Assembly: GCF_003426025.1 (NCBI RefSeq) | Contig: NZ_QJSH01000025.1 | Coordinates: forward strand, 1 to 38,266 | Direction of reading: 5' to 3' | Source of the DNA: Paraliobacillus quinghaiensis | GTDB taxonomy: Bacteria; Bacillota; Bacilli; Bacillales; Amphibacillaceae | DNA length: 38,266 bases | Shown: in pieces, positions 1-7,715 of the stretch | Position numbering within the stretch: the first letter of the stretch is position 1 | Layout: every line of letters begins with the position of its first letter | Made by a program: the position numbers and the translations under genes | The notes under the pieces: model-generated | Told to the model about the DNA's origin: nothing | Seen by the model: the letters and a program-made list of their open reading frames with translations, nothing else | Databases searched by the model: none

Positions 1-27
1 AGTATTGGCCCGAGAAGGGCCAATACT
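1..27 (-). terminator. GC-rich hairpin, possible terminator at gene end
   Basis: AGTATTGGCCC and GGGCCAATACT form a perfect 11-bp stem with a 5-base loop. Because the window ends here, the T-tract needed to call a terminator for the partial gene cannot be seen. It lies inside the open frame, so the coding sequence either overlaps it or ends within a few codons beyond the edge. Confidence 0.4.
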
Positions 28-588
28 CCCCAAACTTCCATTCTCCCCCATTACTGGGAAATGGAATGTATAGAGTGGCTCACTTTTGAAGTGATCACTA
101 TGGCTCAATTTAATATTGACAAAAACAATTACATGATTTCCTTCAGTAGTTTCATTGTATCTAAATAAAATATATTCTAAAAATGCTTGGTTAATATCAG
201 TAGTAAAATCACTTTCTTTCTCTTGTAATTTGGTGTTTATTAGTTCCTTTTCTGAGTTAAAAGATTGAATAGCCACTTGAATTATAGAATTGAAAACTCC
301 ATATGTATAACTTTCAGTACTTAGTTTGTTTGGTTTAATTTTAAATGTAGATTCTCTTAGTGGAACTTTTTGCTCGTCTCTATAGAAACTTTGAATACGA
401 AAAGCAACCTTTCTTTTTTTATTACTTTCGGAGATTATGAAGTTTTCATCTGCTTCAAATGTGAAAAATCCACTATTGATTAAAAGATAGTAAGGTAAAG
501 CAAATTCAGTGAAAATTGTCATTTCAAAATTATTATTTTCTATATAGTTCGTGAAATCATTATCAAGACCAACGTGGGTACGACTCAT
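1..588 (-). CDS. Hypothetical protein, 3' end cut by window edge
   Basis: An open frame of 196 codons starts at ATG 588-586 and runs off the left edge without a stop. The start is preceded on the minus strand by AGAGGTG about 8 bases upstream, a good ribosome binding site. The protein begins MSRTHVGLDNDF and is soluble-looking, with no signal peptide or membrane segment. I do not recognise the family. Its last visible codons run through a perfect GC-rich hairpin at 1-27, so the real stop probably lies just outside the window. It is separated from the next minus-strand gene by about 390 non-coding bases, so it probably has its own promoter. Confidence 0.65.
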   Translation of the reverse strand, partial: MSRTHVGLDNDFTNYIENNNFEMTIFTEFALPYYLLINSGFFTFEADENFIISESNKKRKVAFRIQSFYRDEQKVPLRESTFKIKPNKLSTESYTYGVFNSIIQVAIQSFNSEKELINTKLQEKESDFTTDINQAFLEYILFRYNETTEGNHVIVFVNIKLSHSDHFKSEPLYTFHFPVMGENGSLGSIGPSRANT

Positions 589-977
589 ATCTATTACACC
601 TCTATTTATCTATTCTAATACCTTCTTCAGGTATCTGATATTTAGGAAGAGCTTGACAATGTAGAAGTCCATTTTTATTTTACCATAAATATCCTTCCGC
701 AATAAATGAGTTCCATTTCAATACGGTTCTCACATAACCAAAGACGCATCTCCTATACTGGAAATGCGCCCATTTTAATGGGATAAACTTATTCTCTACT
801 TCTAGAACAGTTACTCAGTATCTTTGTACTGCTCAGTATGTGTCAAATGAGAATAGACGATCAATTAATAAACTCGATCGTCACAAATTACCATTTTAGT
901 TTTTTACAACCTAACCTGCCTTTAGTTCTCCCCTACTTAAAGAGCAGTAAAGCCCTCTTAGGAAATTCAAAAATTCA
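589..977. other. Non-coding stretch, no gene seen
   Basis: About 390 bases with no credible reading frame. The only structure noted is an imperfect hairpin around 749-770 (GCATCTCC against GGAAATGC with one mismatch), which could be a weak terminator. Confidence 0.4.
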
Positions 978-1088
978 CTACAGATTTTCATAGAAATTGT
1001 ATATTGGATATCCCATCATCCTTCTTTTTTCATCGTCATCAAGGGTACTAAATATTCTCTGGGCTTTTGCCTTGCTTTGTAATAAGAC
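978..1088 (-). pseudogene. In-frame C-terminal remnant of the DUF4365 gene
   Basis: Directly after the TAA stop of the DUF4365 gene (1091-1089), the same frame stays open for 36 codons to a TAG at 980-978. The translation contains protein-like stretches such as STLDDDEKRRMMGYP. The most economical reading is that the gene once ended at 978 and was shortened by a point mutation to TAA. Alternatives are stop-codon readthrough or chance; an open stretch of this length can arise by chance, but its composition looks coding. Confidence 0.45.
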
Positions 1089-2810
1089 TTAACATGCAAA
1101 ACGTAAGCTGCCGTTTGCCTCTTTTTCTGCTCTTTCTTGTATATCTAAAATATTATCTTGTTCTTCATTTGTTAGTTCACGATTTTGCTTGAGTTTAATT
1201 AGATAAGTATTAACCTTTGCGATATCGTCTTTGGGTACCTTCGCTAAGTATCGCTGATTTAGGTCGAGAGCAAAGTTTAAATATTCATCCTCATTGGAGA
1301 TATCATAATAACTTATAAAATCTAAAGAGGCATTTATCGTCTGGCTAGCGCGTATTTCATGGTACCCATCCGTGTAGGATAATCTTACTATCTCAAAATC
1401 ATAGTTAGCATCCTCTACCATTTCTTCGACATTTTGGGTAATGTAAATACTTACTTTCTGGTAGTCTTCCTCCCAATTATCTGGAATGTTATCATGTATA
1501 TCATTTTTATTAATATGTTTTTGGTCTGTTTTCGGTATAAATCCACCGATTTTTGATAATGCTTCAGCACCATAAAAATTAACGAACTTGTTATCTAGGT
1601 ACATTAACTTTACTTTTACATAGTCGGAAAGTTTAATATTGCAGAGCATGGTATTTTCCATTTTTCCATTTTTAAAGAGGTCCAGCAGTTCATATCTTTC
1701 ATTTTTAAAAATATCAATTATACCATTGAATAAGGATGGTAAATTATCTTCATCGTTAAATATATAATTTTCACTTATCCCAATTTGGTTGCAAATGCCC
1801 ATTAGCTCTTTAAACCAGTTAATATCTTCTTCAATTCCTTGGACAACATTCTTATGGTCCAATTTTCCATTCAATTGTATAGAACGAAATGGAAGGTTAC
1901 CGTGTTCAATATAGTAACTTAATAATATCAAAGATTTCAGGTATGAGCCGAGGGTTCTTAATTTTCCAAAATGAAAGTTACCTTTTTTGGTTTCTTTATT
2001 AATCTCAAAAGTTAGTGTATCTTCTATAACAACTTTTAATTTTTCTCCTGTCTCACTCAATTTGTAAGAAACATTAATTTCTTCATCGTCGTTCACAATA
2101 ACAACTTCATTTGTCCCCTTTCTGATTTCCTGTATCCTAGCTACTTCTAAAGGAATTTCAAGATTATCGATGGTCGATCCGTATACATAGGCGGTTTCTT
2201 CAAAAAAATTAAAAGTATCTTCTTTAATGTCCACAAAACTTAATTTGTGATTTATTATTTCCATTTCTTTCGATGCTTCGATATAGCGTTTTGGCTGTTT
2301 TTCAACCAAATTAATAAAAGTTTTACATTTGGACTCTAAGGTGCCCTTTTCTAACTTTTTAAAAGGAACGGTAATGGAGTTATTCCCACTTGATTCAAGT
2401 TGGTATAAAAGGCTTTTCAAGTCTAATGGAGCCAATATCCGATAATACGCTTGTTTTGAGTAGTCTGTTGGATTTATTGTTACTACAAAATACAGGACTC
2501 CGTTACCATCTTTATAATATACTTCAATGTATTTCTTATTTATCGAGTGTCTTATTTTTGCTTTCTTATGAATTTTTTTGTAAGTGGTAGTTCCTTTAAC
2601 TTGTACAGGAATCCTTTTGATGAAATTTAATTTTTCAATCTTTTTTTGACTGTAAACCTCTATTTCACCATCAAAAGAGAGCCCTTTATCATTCCATTGA
2701 ATATTACTTATTAAATGGAATGGGGGTTGAAGTATTAAGTCGTTTATTTCTAAACACGCTATATGTTCAATAATTGTTGTATCCATTTTTATATCTTTTT
2801 TTGCAACCAA
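1089..2810 (-). CDS. DUF4365-type nuclease-like protein
   Basis: The 573-residue protein carries an N-terminal DUF4365-like domain (about residues 10-140), a PD-(D/E)XK-related fold seen in defence-associated proteins. The visible core is FDGEIEV (D47, E49) followed by IPVQVKGT (Q70, K72), fitting a D...E/QxK nuclease pattern. The remaining 430 residues are not recognised. The start is TTG at 2810: a perfect AGGAGGT lies 6 bases upstream, whereas an upstream ATG at 2849 lacks a site. The frame ends at TAA 1089 but continues open for 36 more codons, suggesting a recently shortened C-terminus. The likely role is DNA binding or cleavage in defence. The fold assignment is moderate; activity is inferred. 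Confidence 0.7.
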   Translation of the reverse strand: MVAKKDIKMDTTIIEHIACLEINDLILQPPFHLISNIQWNDKGLSFDGEIEVYSQKKIEKLNFIKRIPVQVKGTTTYKKIHKKAKIRHSINKKYIEVYYKDGNGVLYFVVTINPTDYSKQAYYRILAPLDLKSLLYQLESSGNNSITVPFKKLEKGTLESKCKTFINLVEKQPKRYIEASKEMEIINHKLSFVDIKEDTFNFFEETAYVYGSTIDNLEIPLEVARIQEIRKGTNEVVIVNDDEEINVSYKLSETGEKLKVVIEDTLTFEINKETKKGNFHFGKLRTLGSYLKSLILLSYYIEHGNLPFRSIQLNGKLDHKNVVQGIEEDINWFKELMGICNQIGISENYIFNDEDNLPSLFNGIIDIFKNERYELLDLFKNGKMENTMLCNIKLSDYVKVKLMYLDNKFVNFYGAEALSKIGGFIPKTDQKHINKNDIHDNIPDNWEEDYQKVSIYITQNVEEMVEDANYDFEIVRLSYTDGYHEIRASQTINASLDFISYYDISNEDEYLNFALDLNQRYLAKVPKDDIAKVNTYLIKLKQNRELTNEEQDNILDIQERAEKEANGSLRFAC

Positions 2811-3034
2811 TAGATTACCTCCTATTACATAGCAATAATAAAAACACACTAAATCAAATCGGTTTCCATACCTTCTCCTTAGAGTTATTTATAAATTTTG
2901 TGATTTTACTATAAGACAGTGCGGTGTTCATGACATAAAGATTTGTATTATGGTTTAATTACCTATTTCTCAACTCACCTGAGTTAGTATAATTAGCAAA
3001 TCTGCATTGAAAATTAATTAATCTACTTAGGTAA

Positions 3035-3145
3035 CTATAATTTCCAACTAGATTTGTATCCATTTTTTGTTTTTATAAATAAGATATTAATTAAAAGAGC
3101 CTCAACTACAACTAATACCCAAGCGGCGATAAACCATCCTAGCAT
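3035..3145 (-). CDS. Small single-pass membrane protein (36 aa)
   Basis: ATG 3145-3143 follows GAGGTGGGTA, a good ribosome binding site. The peptide starts MLGWFIAAWVLVVVEALL, continues with a hydrophobic helix to about residue 24, and ends in a lysine-rich tail (KTKNGYKSSWKL). This is the shape of a small membrane peptide: a toxin of a type I pair, a regulator of a membrane protein, or a stress peptide. It stands alone between the DUF4365 gene and a small unknown gene, all on the minus strand. No family is assigned. Support is the ribosome site plus the helix; a chance ORF remains possible. Confidence 0.5.
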   Translation of the reverse strand: MLGWFIAAWVLVVVEALLINILFIKTKNGYKSSWKL

Positions 3146-3320
3146 TACCCACCTCGTTCATTTTCCTTTTAAAGATCACTGCCCTTTCGCTAAGTGTAGT
3201 CTTTCACAAGTCATCTGAAATAGAAGTTATCTATTACGCAGTATAAGTCTACTACGTAATACTAGGATAAATCTATTGTAGGCATAGCATTAAGTGCATT
3301 ATTCCGTGGTAAAGCGTCTA

Positions 3321-3680
3321 TCATTTTCTGGTACAATCTTTTGCACTCAGTATCTCAGATAATGAAGCATAGCCTACTGCCTGCCCTCTTCCAAACTTTT
3401 TATTTAGTAGTTCTTTTGATTCTTGCATTTTACAAAGGAGATTATCATCAACTTCTTTGCCGTAAAAGTAACTCCTTCCCATCTCTGTTCCCTCTTCTAC
3501 TTGATACCAATTTTTAGGATTATATGCACAGACTATATCTCCGCGATCTACACCAACTACATATTGAATATAATCAAGCCGAGCTTTGTTGATTCTCCAA
3601 TTTCCTTTGGTAGCCTCATAGTAACTCTTACCTTCTTTGATTGCGTTTTGTATCTTGACCATAAGAATTTCTTGCTTCAT
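3321..3680 (-). CDS. Hypothetical protein paired with GIY-YIG nuclease
   Basis: This 119-residue soluble protein is unrecognised. The start chosen is ATG 3680, with GGGGA about 7 bases upstream; an ATG two codons earlier is also possible. The central part has the pattern GNWRINKARLDYIQYVVGV, then RGDIVCAYNP, KNWYQVEEG and a YGKEV end. This alternating strand pattern resembles small domains found beside or within nuclease proteins, but I cannot name one. It starts 43 bases after the stop of the GIY-YIG gene on the same strand, so the two are probably co-transcribed and may form a pair. Confidence 0.65.
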   Translation of the reverse strand: MKQEILMVKIQNAIKEGKSYYEATKGNWRINKARLDYIQYVVGVDRGDIVCAYNPKNWYQVEEGTEMGRSYFYGKEVDDNLLCKMQESKELLNKKFGRGQAVGYASLSEILSAKDCTRK

Positions 3681-3723
3681 CTTCATTCCCCACTTATAAA
3701 TAATTTCTTTTTTTCCTTTCAGT

Positions 3724-4380
3724 TCATCTCTCAATATCAATATTAAATAATGGCATTAATTTCCCAATTACAAAGTCCTCTAAATAAAACCTGTTTACAA
3801 CATCCTCTTCACCATGCAAGTTTATATAGCTATACCCCACATGTTTTACAATTAAATCAGTTGTATTCGGGTATGAGTAAAACAATCGTTCAATTCCTCT
3901 GCGAAGCTGATCAGATGTTGACTTCCCTGTATATTTTGGTTGGTTAATTTGTAAGTGTAAGCCTATTCTTTTTAATATACAGTCAGCACTTTTTCCAACG
4001 TATAGTGGAATATGGTTTTTGTACTTTTCAAGCCAACTGTCACTAATCTCAATCTCAATTTGTTGGTACTCATCTGATCCACCTTGATATGTTATTTTTT
4101 TACCTTGTAATGTAAATTTTAGAGAACCCTTTTGCTCATGAAATGGTTCACGACTATCAGTTGAATTATTCAGCCACCAAAACACATATATACCACCTTT
4201 GTTTGCACCAGTTGGCAATGATGAATCATTTAAGTTCTTCATTTTCCAACCAGAAGGATAGCTCTTGTGAAGTTCTCCATTCTTTCTAGTAATTGTTTTC
4301 ACTAAATCAGTAATTGGTTGTGGTTCTGTTAATTCGAGTCTGTTAAATAAATGTTCTATATCCTTCGTTAATGATGGCAT
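3724..4380 (-). CDS. GIY-YIG family nuclease
   Basis: The 218-residue protein carries the GIY-YIG signature: GGIYVFWW (G63-I64-Y65) and IPLYVGKSADC (Y127-V128-G129), then a conserved arginine near 138 in ILKRIGLHL and a C-terminal acidic residue in YLEDFVIGK with an asparagine in LFN. These match the catalytic core of single-domain GIY-YIG endonucleases, which use one metal to cut DNA. ATG 4380 is chosen because AAAGGTG lies 6 bases upstream; the GTG at 4419 has no good site. About 60 residues precede the core. The gene sits between the helicase-protease gene and a small unknown gene on the same strand. Its target (invading DNA or a host site) is unknown. Confidence 0.8.
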   Translation of the reverse strand: MPSLTKDIEHLFNRLELTEPQPITDLVKTITRKNGELHKSYPSGWKMKNLNDSSLPTGANKGGIYVFWWLNNSTDSREPFHEQKGSLKFTLQGKKITYQGGSDEYQQIEIEISDSWLEKYKNHIPLYVGKSADCILKRIGLHLQINQPKYTGKSTSDQLRRGIERLFYSYPNTTDLIVKHVGYSYINLHGEEDVVNRFYLEDFVIGKLMPLFNIDIER

Positions 4381-4525
4381 TTTTTTCACCTTTGGATTCC
4401 TTAGTTTTTTTGTAGTCACAACACTTATCTCTTATCAAAGCGTAAATGTTAGGAGGCTGATATTCATTCATTATTATCCAAACCCCTTCTTGAAGATTGC
4501 TTCCCAGTTAAGGAATTATATCGCA

Positions 4526-4564
4526 ATTTGGAGTACAATTTTCACCTAAAATTGTACTCCAAAT
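4526..4564. terminator. Perfect 17-bp hairpin terminator
   Basis: ATTTGGAGTACAATTTT pairs perfectly with its reverse complement across the 5-base loop CACCT. It lies 5 bases past the stop of the minus-strand helicase gene at 4570 and ends in a T-run in both directions, so it should terminate that gene, separating it from the GIY-YIG gene. Confidence 0.75.
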
Positions 4565-4569
4565 GACAT

Positions 4570-7002
4570 CTACCCCTTCAAAACCCCAATCACCTTCCCA
4601 TTAATCACAACATCACTCGGGACCATTTGGATCGGCTCATAATTCACATTTTCTGAAATCAACAACACTGTCCCACCCATTGGCATGTACTTTTTCATCG
4701 TTGCTTCTTGACCGATCAGAGCGATTACAATATCTCCATTCGCTGCCGTTGTTTGACGGTGTACAATGACAATATCACCTTTATCAATTCCAGCATCTAT
4801 CATACTGTCACCTTTCACTTTTAGCGCAAAGGTTTGATTCTCTTGAATGATCCAATCATTTGGTAGTAACACACTTTCCTCAAAATGTTGAATGGCCTCG
4901 GTTGGTATACCTGCTGCTACATCGCCAATTAGCGGTATATGTCGATCAACCTCTTGATTGACAACTAATTCCGTTGTTGGATCTATGATTTCAATATTGG
5001 ACTCATCCTCTATATCTTGCGCATAACGATAGGTACGATTATGTCGTAAGTCTTCATATGTTCGAATATACTTTGTTTCTGGTAAAAACTGCGGCTGACA
5101 AGGTGGTACATCATTAACTAGCTCCCCATTTCGATTAATGATCTGTACCACTAATCCATCAGTCACAATACCGTATTGCACTTTAGGTTCTGCTTGCATA
5201 TACGTTTTAAGCTGTGGCAATCCTTCTTCAATACCTAAACCAAACGCTTTTACCTCAGCAAAAATATATGGCATCTTCTCACCATTCACTTCTATCGTAA
5301 CTGCGATATCGACATAGCCTCGTTTAGAAAATTGCTGCACTGGATACTCTAGCGTTATTAATTCTAAAGGATAGCCAAACGATTCTACCAATTCCCTTAA
5401 CAACCACTGGCGCACAACTTCTTCTTTTGCATTTAAATCAACCAACTGATTGGTAAGTTGATAGTCTTGAATGGTAATAGATTGAAACGGTCGAATAGCT
5501 GAATCACGCATCAAACGAATCAAGCGATTGTCTATTTCCTTAATAAAAAAGGACGGTTTCTTAACAGAAGACATATACAATAGATCATTCGCACGTGTCA
5601 TCCCAACATATAGCAGCTTACGTTCTTCAGAAAATAACATTTCTTCATCGTCCACGTCCATTTGTGATACGTTTGGAATCACTTCATCATCTAAATTGAT
5701 TAAAAAGATAACTTTGAATTCTAGCCCTTTTATCGAATGCATGGTTATCAGTTTTAGAGAATCATCACCAAACTTTGGCTCTTTTGTTTTCAATATTTGA
5801 CATGGAATACCCGCATTCTCCAGACTCGTTGCAGCACTTTCCATTATCCTTTTTTCTCTTGCAACCAAACAGATATCACGATAATCATAGTCATTATGTA
5901 ATGCCTCTATCTCATTAATCAGGTAATCTGTTTGTTCGCTATTACTCTTAAAAAATCGGTAAATAGGCGGATGACCATGCCGATCAATTAAGGCCGGCTT
6001 CACAAAATCAACATTCCCTTTGATTTGTTCATCATGTTCAATCAGACCATATGCTGCTTTGGAGATCTCTGTAGTTGTTCGGTAATTTTTTGATAAAGTA
6101 CGCGCTTTCCCACTCATATCATACCCAATCGTTGTATAAGGTCGCCCTTTCCCAAACCATGAATGCGAATAAATGCTCTGCGTATTGTCAGCGACAAACA
6201 TAATCGAAGAATAACTTTTATCTTGATAGATACTTTTCAAAAATTTCAACTGCACTTTAGTCAGATCCTGGCTCTCATCAATGATGATATGTGTATATTT
6301 CGAGTGTTTTGGTTCTAACGCTTCAGTAAGTGCCAGTTGATTCATCGTCTTGAAATCTACCATACGTTCAGCAAGTAAAAGCTTATCATAGGTTTCTTTC
6401 AATTGGTAAATGGCAGCACGCGTCTTTGAGTTTTTGGTTAACTTTTGTGGTGTACCTTTTCCACCACTAGCTTGACCAATCCGATCTACTTCCTGATAAC
6501 TTGCTTCATCTGGAATATCACAAGACTTAATCCAGCCAATTTCTTCTAATAAAAAATTGCTGTACTTAGGAGATAATAGTTTAACGTCTTGATATTTCTC
6601 TCGCGTTAAATGTATTGCCTTCTGAATAGTGTTACGTTTCAATACTGGACTCGCAATATTGTAGTTCACATTATGCCGTGCTTGATACTTTTTGAAAAAA
6701 GCATACATTAAGCTATCGATATTTCGAATCACTACCTCACTAGTGGAACCAAACCAACTTTCTATATCACCTTTTTCTTCATCTTCTAGCTTTTCATATT
6801 GATATTGGATATATTTTAATAGTGTTTTGTTAAAAGTAACGAGAAGAATTTTATCATCTTCTTCATGACTATAATGATCTTGTAAGAAGGCTATCCGTCG
6901 AATAGCAACCGTTGTTTTCCCTGAACCAGCAACACCTTTAATTAATACGTGTCCAGATGGTTCCAATTCCACAATCTTTCGTTGCTCAATGTTTAATCTC
7001 AT
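4570..7002 (-). CDS. UvrD-type helicase / PD-(D/E)XK / LexA-like S24 protease fusion
   Basis: This 810-residue protein has three parts. Residues 1-490 are a superfamily 1 helicase: Walker A GVAGSGKTT near 23-31, IIIDESQDL (motif II), TMHSIKGLEF (motif V) and YVGMTRA (motif VI). Residues about 540-620 look like a PD-(D/E)XK nuclease of the HsdR N-terminal type, with YVDIAV (D near 566) and FAEVKAFG (E, K near 583). Residues 687-810 are a complete S24/LexA autoprotease: cleavage site A697-G698 in DVAAGIP, serine S733 in KGDSMI and lysine K770 in ATMKKY. No helix-turn-helix is seen. The start ATG follows GGGAGGGGAAGC. The inference is a DNA-unwinding nuclease whose activity is switched by self-cleavage, possibly RecA-stimulated during DNA damage or phage entry. 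Confidence 0.85.
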   Translation of the reverse strand: MRLNIEQRKIVELEPSGHVLIKGVAGSGKTTVAIRRIAFLQDHYSHEEDDKILLVTFNKTLLKYIQYQYEKLEDEEKGDIESWFGSTSEVVIRNIDSLMYAFFKKYQARHNVNYNIASPVLKRNTIQKAIHLTREKYQDVKLLSPKYSNFLLEEIGWIKSCDIPDEASYQEVDRIGQASGGKGTPQKLTKNSKTRAAIYQLKETYDKLLLAERMVDFKTMNQLALTEALEPKHSKYTHIIIDESQDLTKVQLKFLKSIYQDKSYSSIMFVADNTQSIYSHSWFGKGRPYTTIGYDMSGKARTLSKNYRTTTEISKAAYGLIEHDEQIKGNVDFVKPALIDRHGHPPIYRFFKSNSEQTDYLINEIEALHNDYDYRDICLVAREKRIMESAATSLENAGIPCQILKTKEPKFGDDSLKLITMHSIKGLEFKVIFLINLDDEVIPNVSQMDVDDEEMLFSEERKLLYVGMTRANDLLYMSSVKKPSFFIKEIDNRLIRLMRDSAIRPFQSITIQDYQLTNQLVDLNAKEEVVRQWLLRELVESFGYPLELITLEYPVQQFSKRGYVDIAVTIEVNGEKMPYIFAEVKAFGLGIEEGLPQLKTYMQAEPKVQYGIVTDGLVVQIINRNGELVNDVPPCQPQFLPETKYIRTYEDLRHNRTYRYAQDIEDESNIEIIDPTTELVVNQEVDRHIPLIGDVAAGIPTEAIQHFEESVLLPNDWIIQENQTFALKVKGDSMIDAGIDKGDIVIVHRQTTAANGDIVIALIGQEATMKKYMPMGGTVLLISENVNYEPIQMVPSDVVINGKVIGVLKG

Positions 7003-7033
7003 GCCGCTTCCCCTCCCACCAGTTTTGGTAAAA

Positions 7034-7058
7034 ACTCAATTTTGATAATGGATTGAGT
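7034..7058 (-). promoter_or_regulatory. Inverted repeat in leader of the helicase-protease gene
   Basis: ACTCAAT and ATTGAGT are exact inverted copies separated by 11 bases, lying between the probable -10 box and the ribosome site of the gene starting at 7002. Arms of 7 bp at this spacing suit a dimeric repressor operator or a weak leader hairpin. It is not the Bacillus LexA box (GAAC-N4-GTTC type). Which protein binds is unknown. Confidence 0.35.
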
Positions 7059-7089
7059 GTATAATCTTGTTTTTAGTATATTAATTTCT

Positions 7090-7120
7090 ATTATACTTGC
7101 ATTTTACCATATTTCGACAA
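7090..7120 (-). promoter_or_regulatory. Possible sigma-A promoter for the helicase-protease gene
   Basis: On the minus strand TTGTCG (7120-7115) and a perfect TATAAT (7095-7090) are spaced 19 bases apart. The -10 box is good but the spacing is long, so only the -10 is well supported. It lies about 90 bases upstream of the start codon. Confidence 0.35.
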
Positions 7121-7715
7121 GGAATGGTTTGATTGATGGAAATAGTGGTGGGATAAGGTGAGATAAAAATAAGTAGGTAAAGTTTTTAACCTTCTGCTAC
7201 TTATTTAGACTCTTCTAAAAAACTACTATTGATGTTGCGGTTCAACGTGATGGTAAATATGGTAAAAACGAACTCAAATTAATCAAATTAGGGTGGCGAT
7301 CGGTTATGACCGCTACCCTGTCAATTCTACTAGTTGAGTTTAAAGTAATATTTATGCATCAACAGACTACAACACGTCCATTTAATTAGATTTGTAATAC
7401 AAAATAGGTCTTTTAATTCCAATGTTTCTAGAAAATCTGTGCAATGTGCAGTATTTATCAAATATACCGATGGAGGTAGAGCGTGATATATAATTAGAAT
7501 CTATTGTTTTTACTGTGCACACATTTACTGGTAAAATATAAATCAAAATAGAAGAAAGGTGTAATTTTTATTCTTTTCATTGATTAAGTTTATAATTATT
7601 TCATTTAAAAAATTATTAATAAGTTTTTAATAAATACGTAGAAAGAAATTAAAAGAATAAGCTAGTTAGTGTGTTAAAGTAAGATATACATAATTATTTT
7701 TTGAGGAGGCTAAAT
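7121..7715. other. Intergenic stretch with one imperfect hairpin
   Basis: About 595 bases between two divergent genes without a credible gene. A short open stretch (DVAVQRDGKYGKNELKLIK, near 7212-7290) looks mildly protein-like but has no start or ribosome site and may be a decayed fragment. AGGGTGG (7290-7296) pairs with CTACCCT (7313-7319), with an inner CGGT/ACCG pair, making a weak terminator-like hairpin. Confidence 0.35.

Noticed and set aside
7212-7320. Protein-like stretch in the gap before the SIR2 gene, considered as a nuclease fragment
   Set aside because: No start, no ribosome site and no convincing motif; noted only as a possible decayed fragment.
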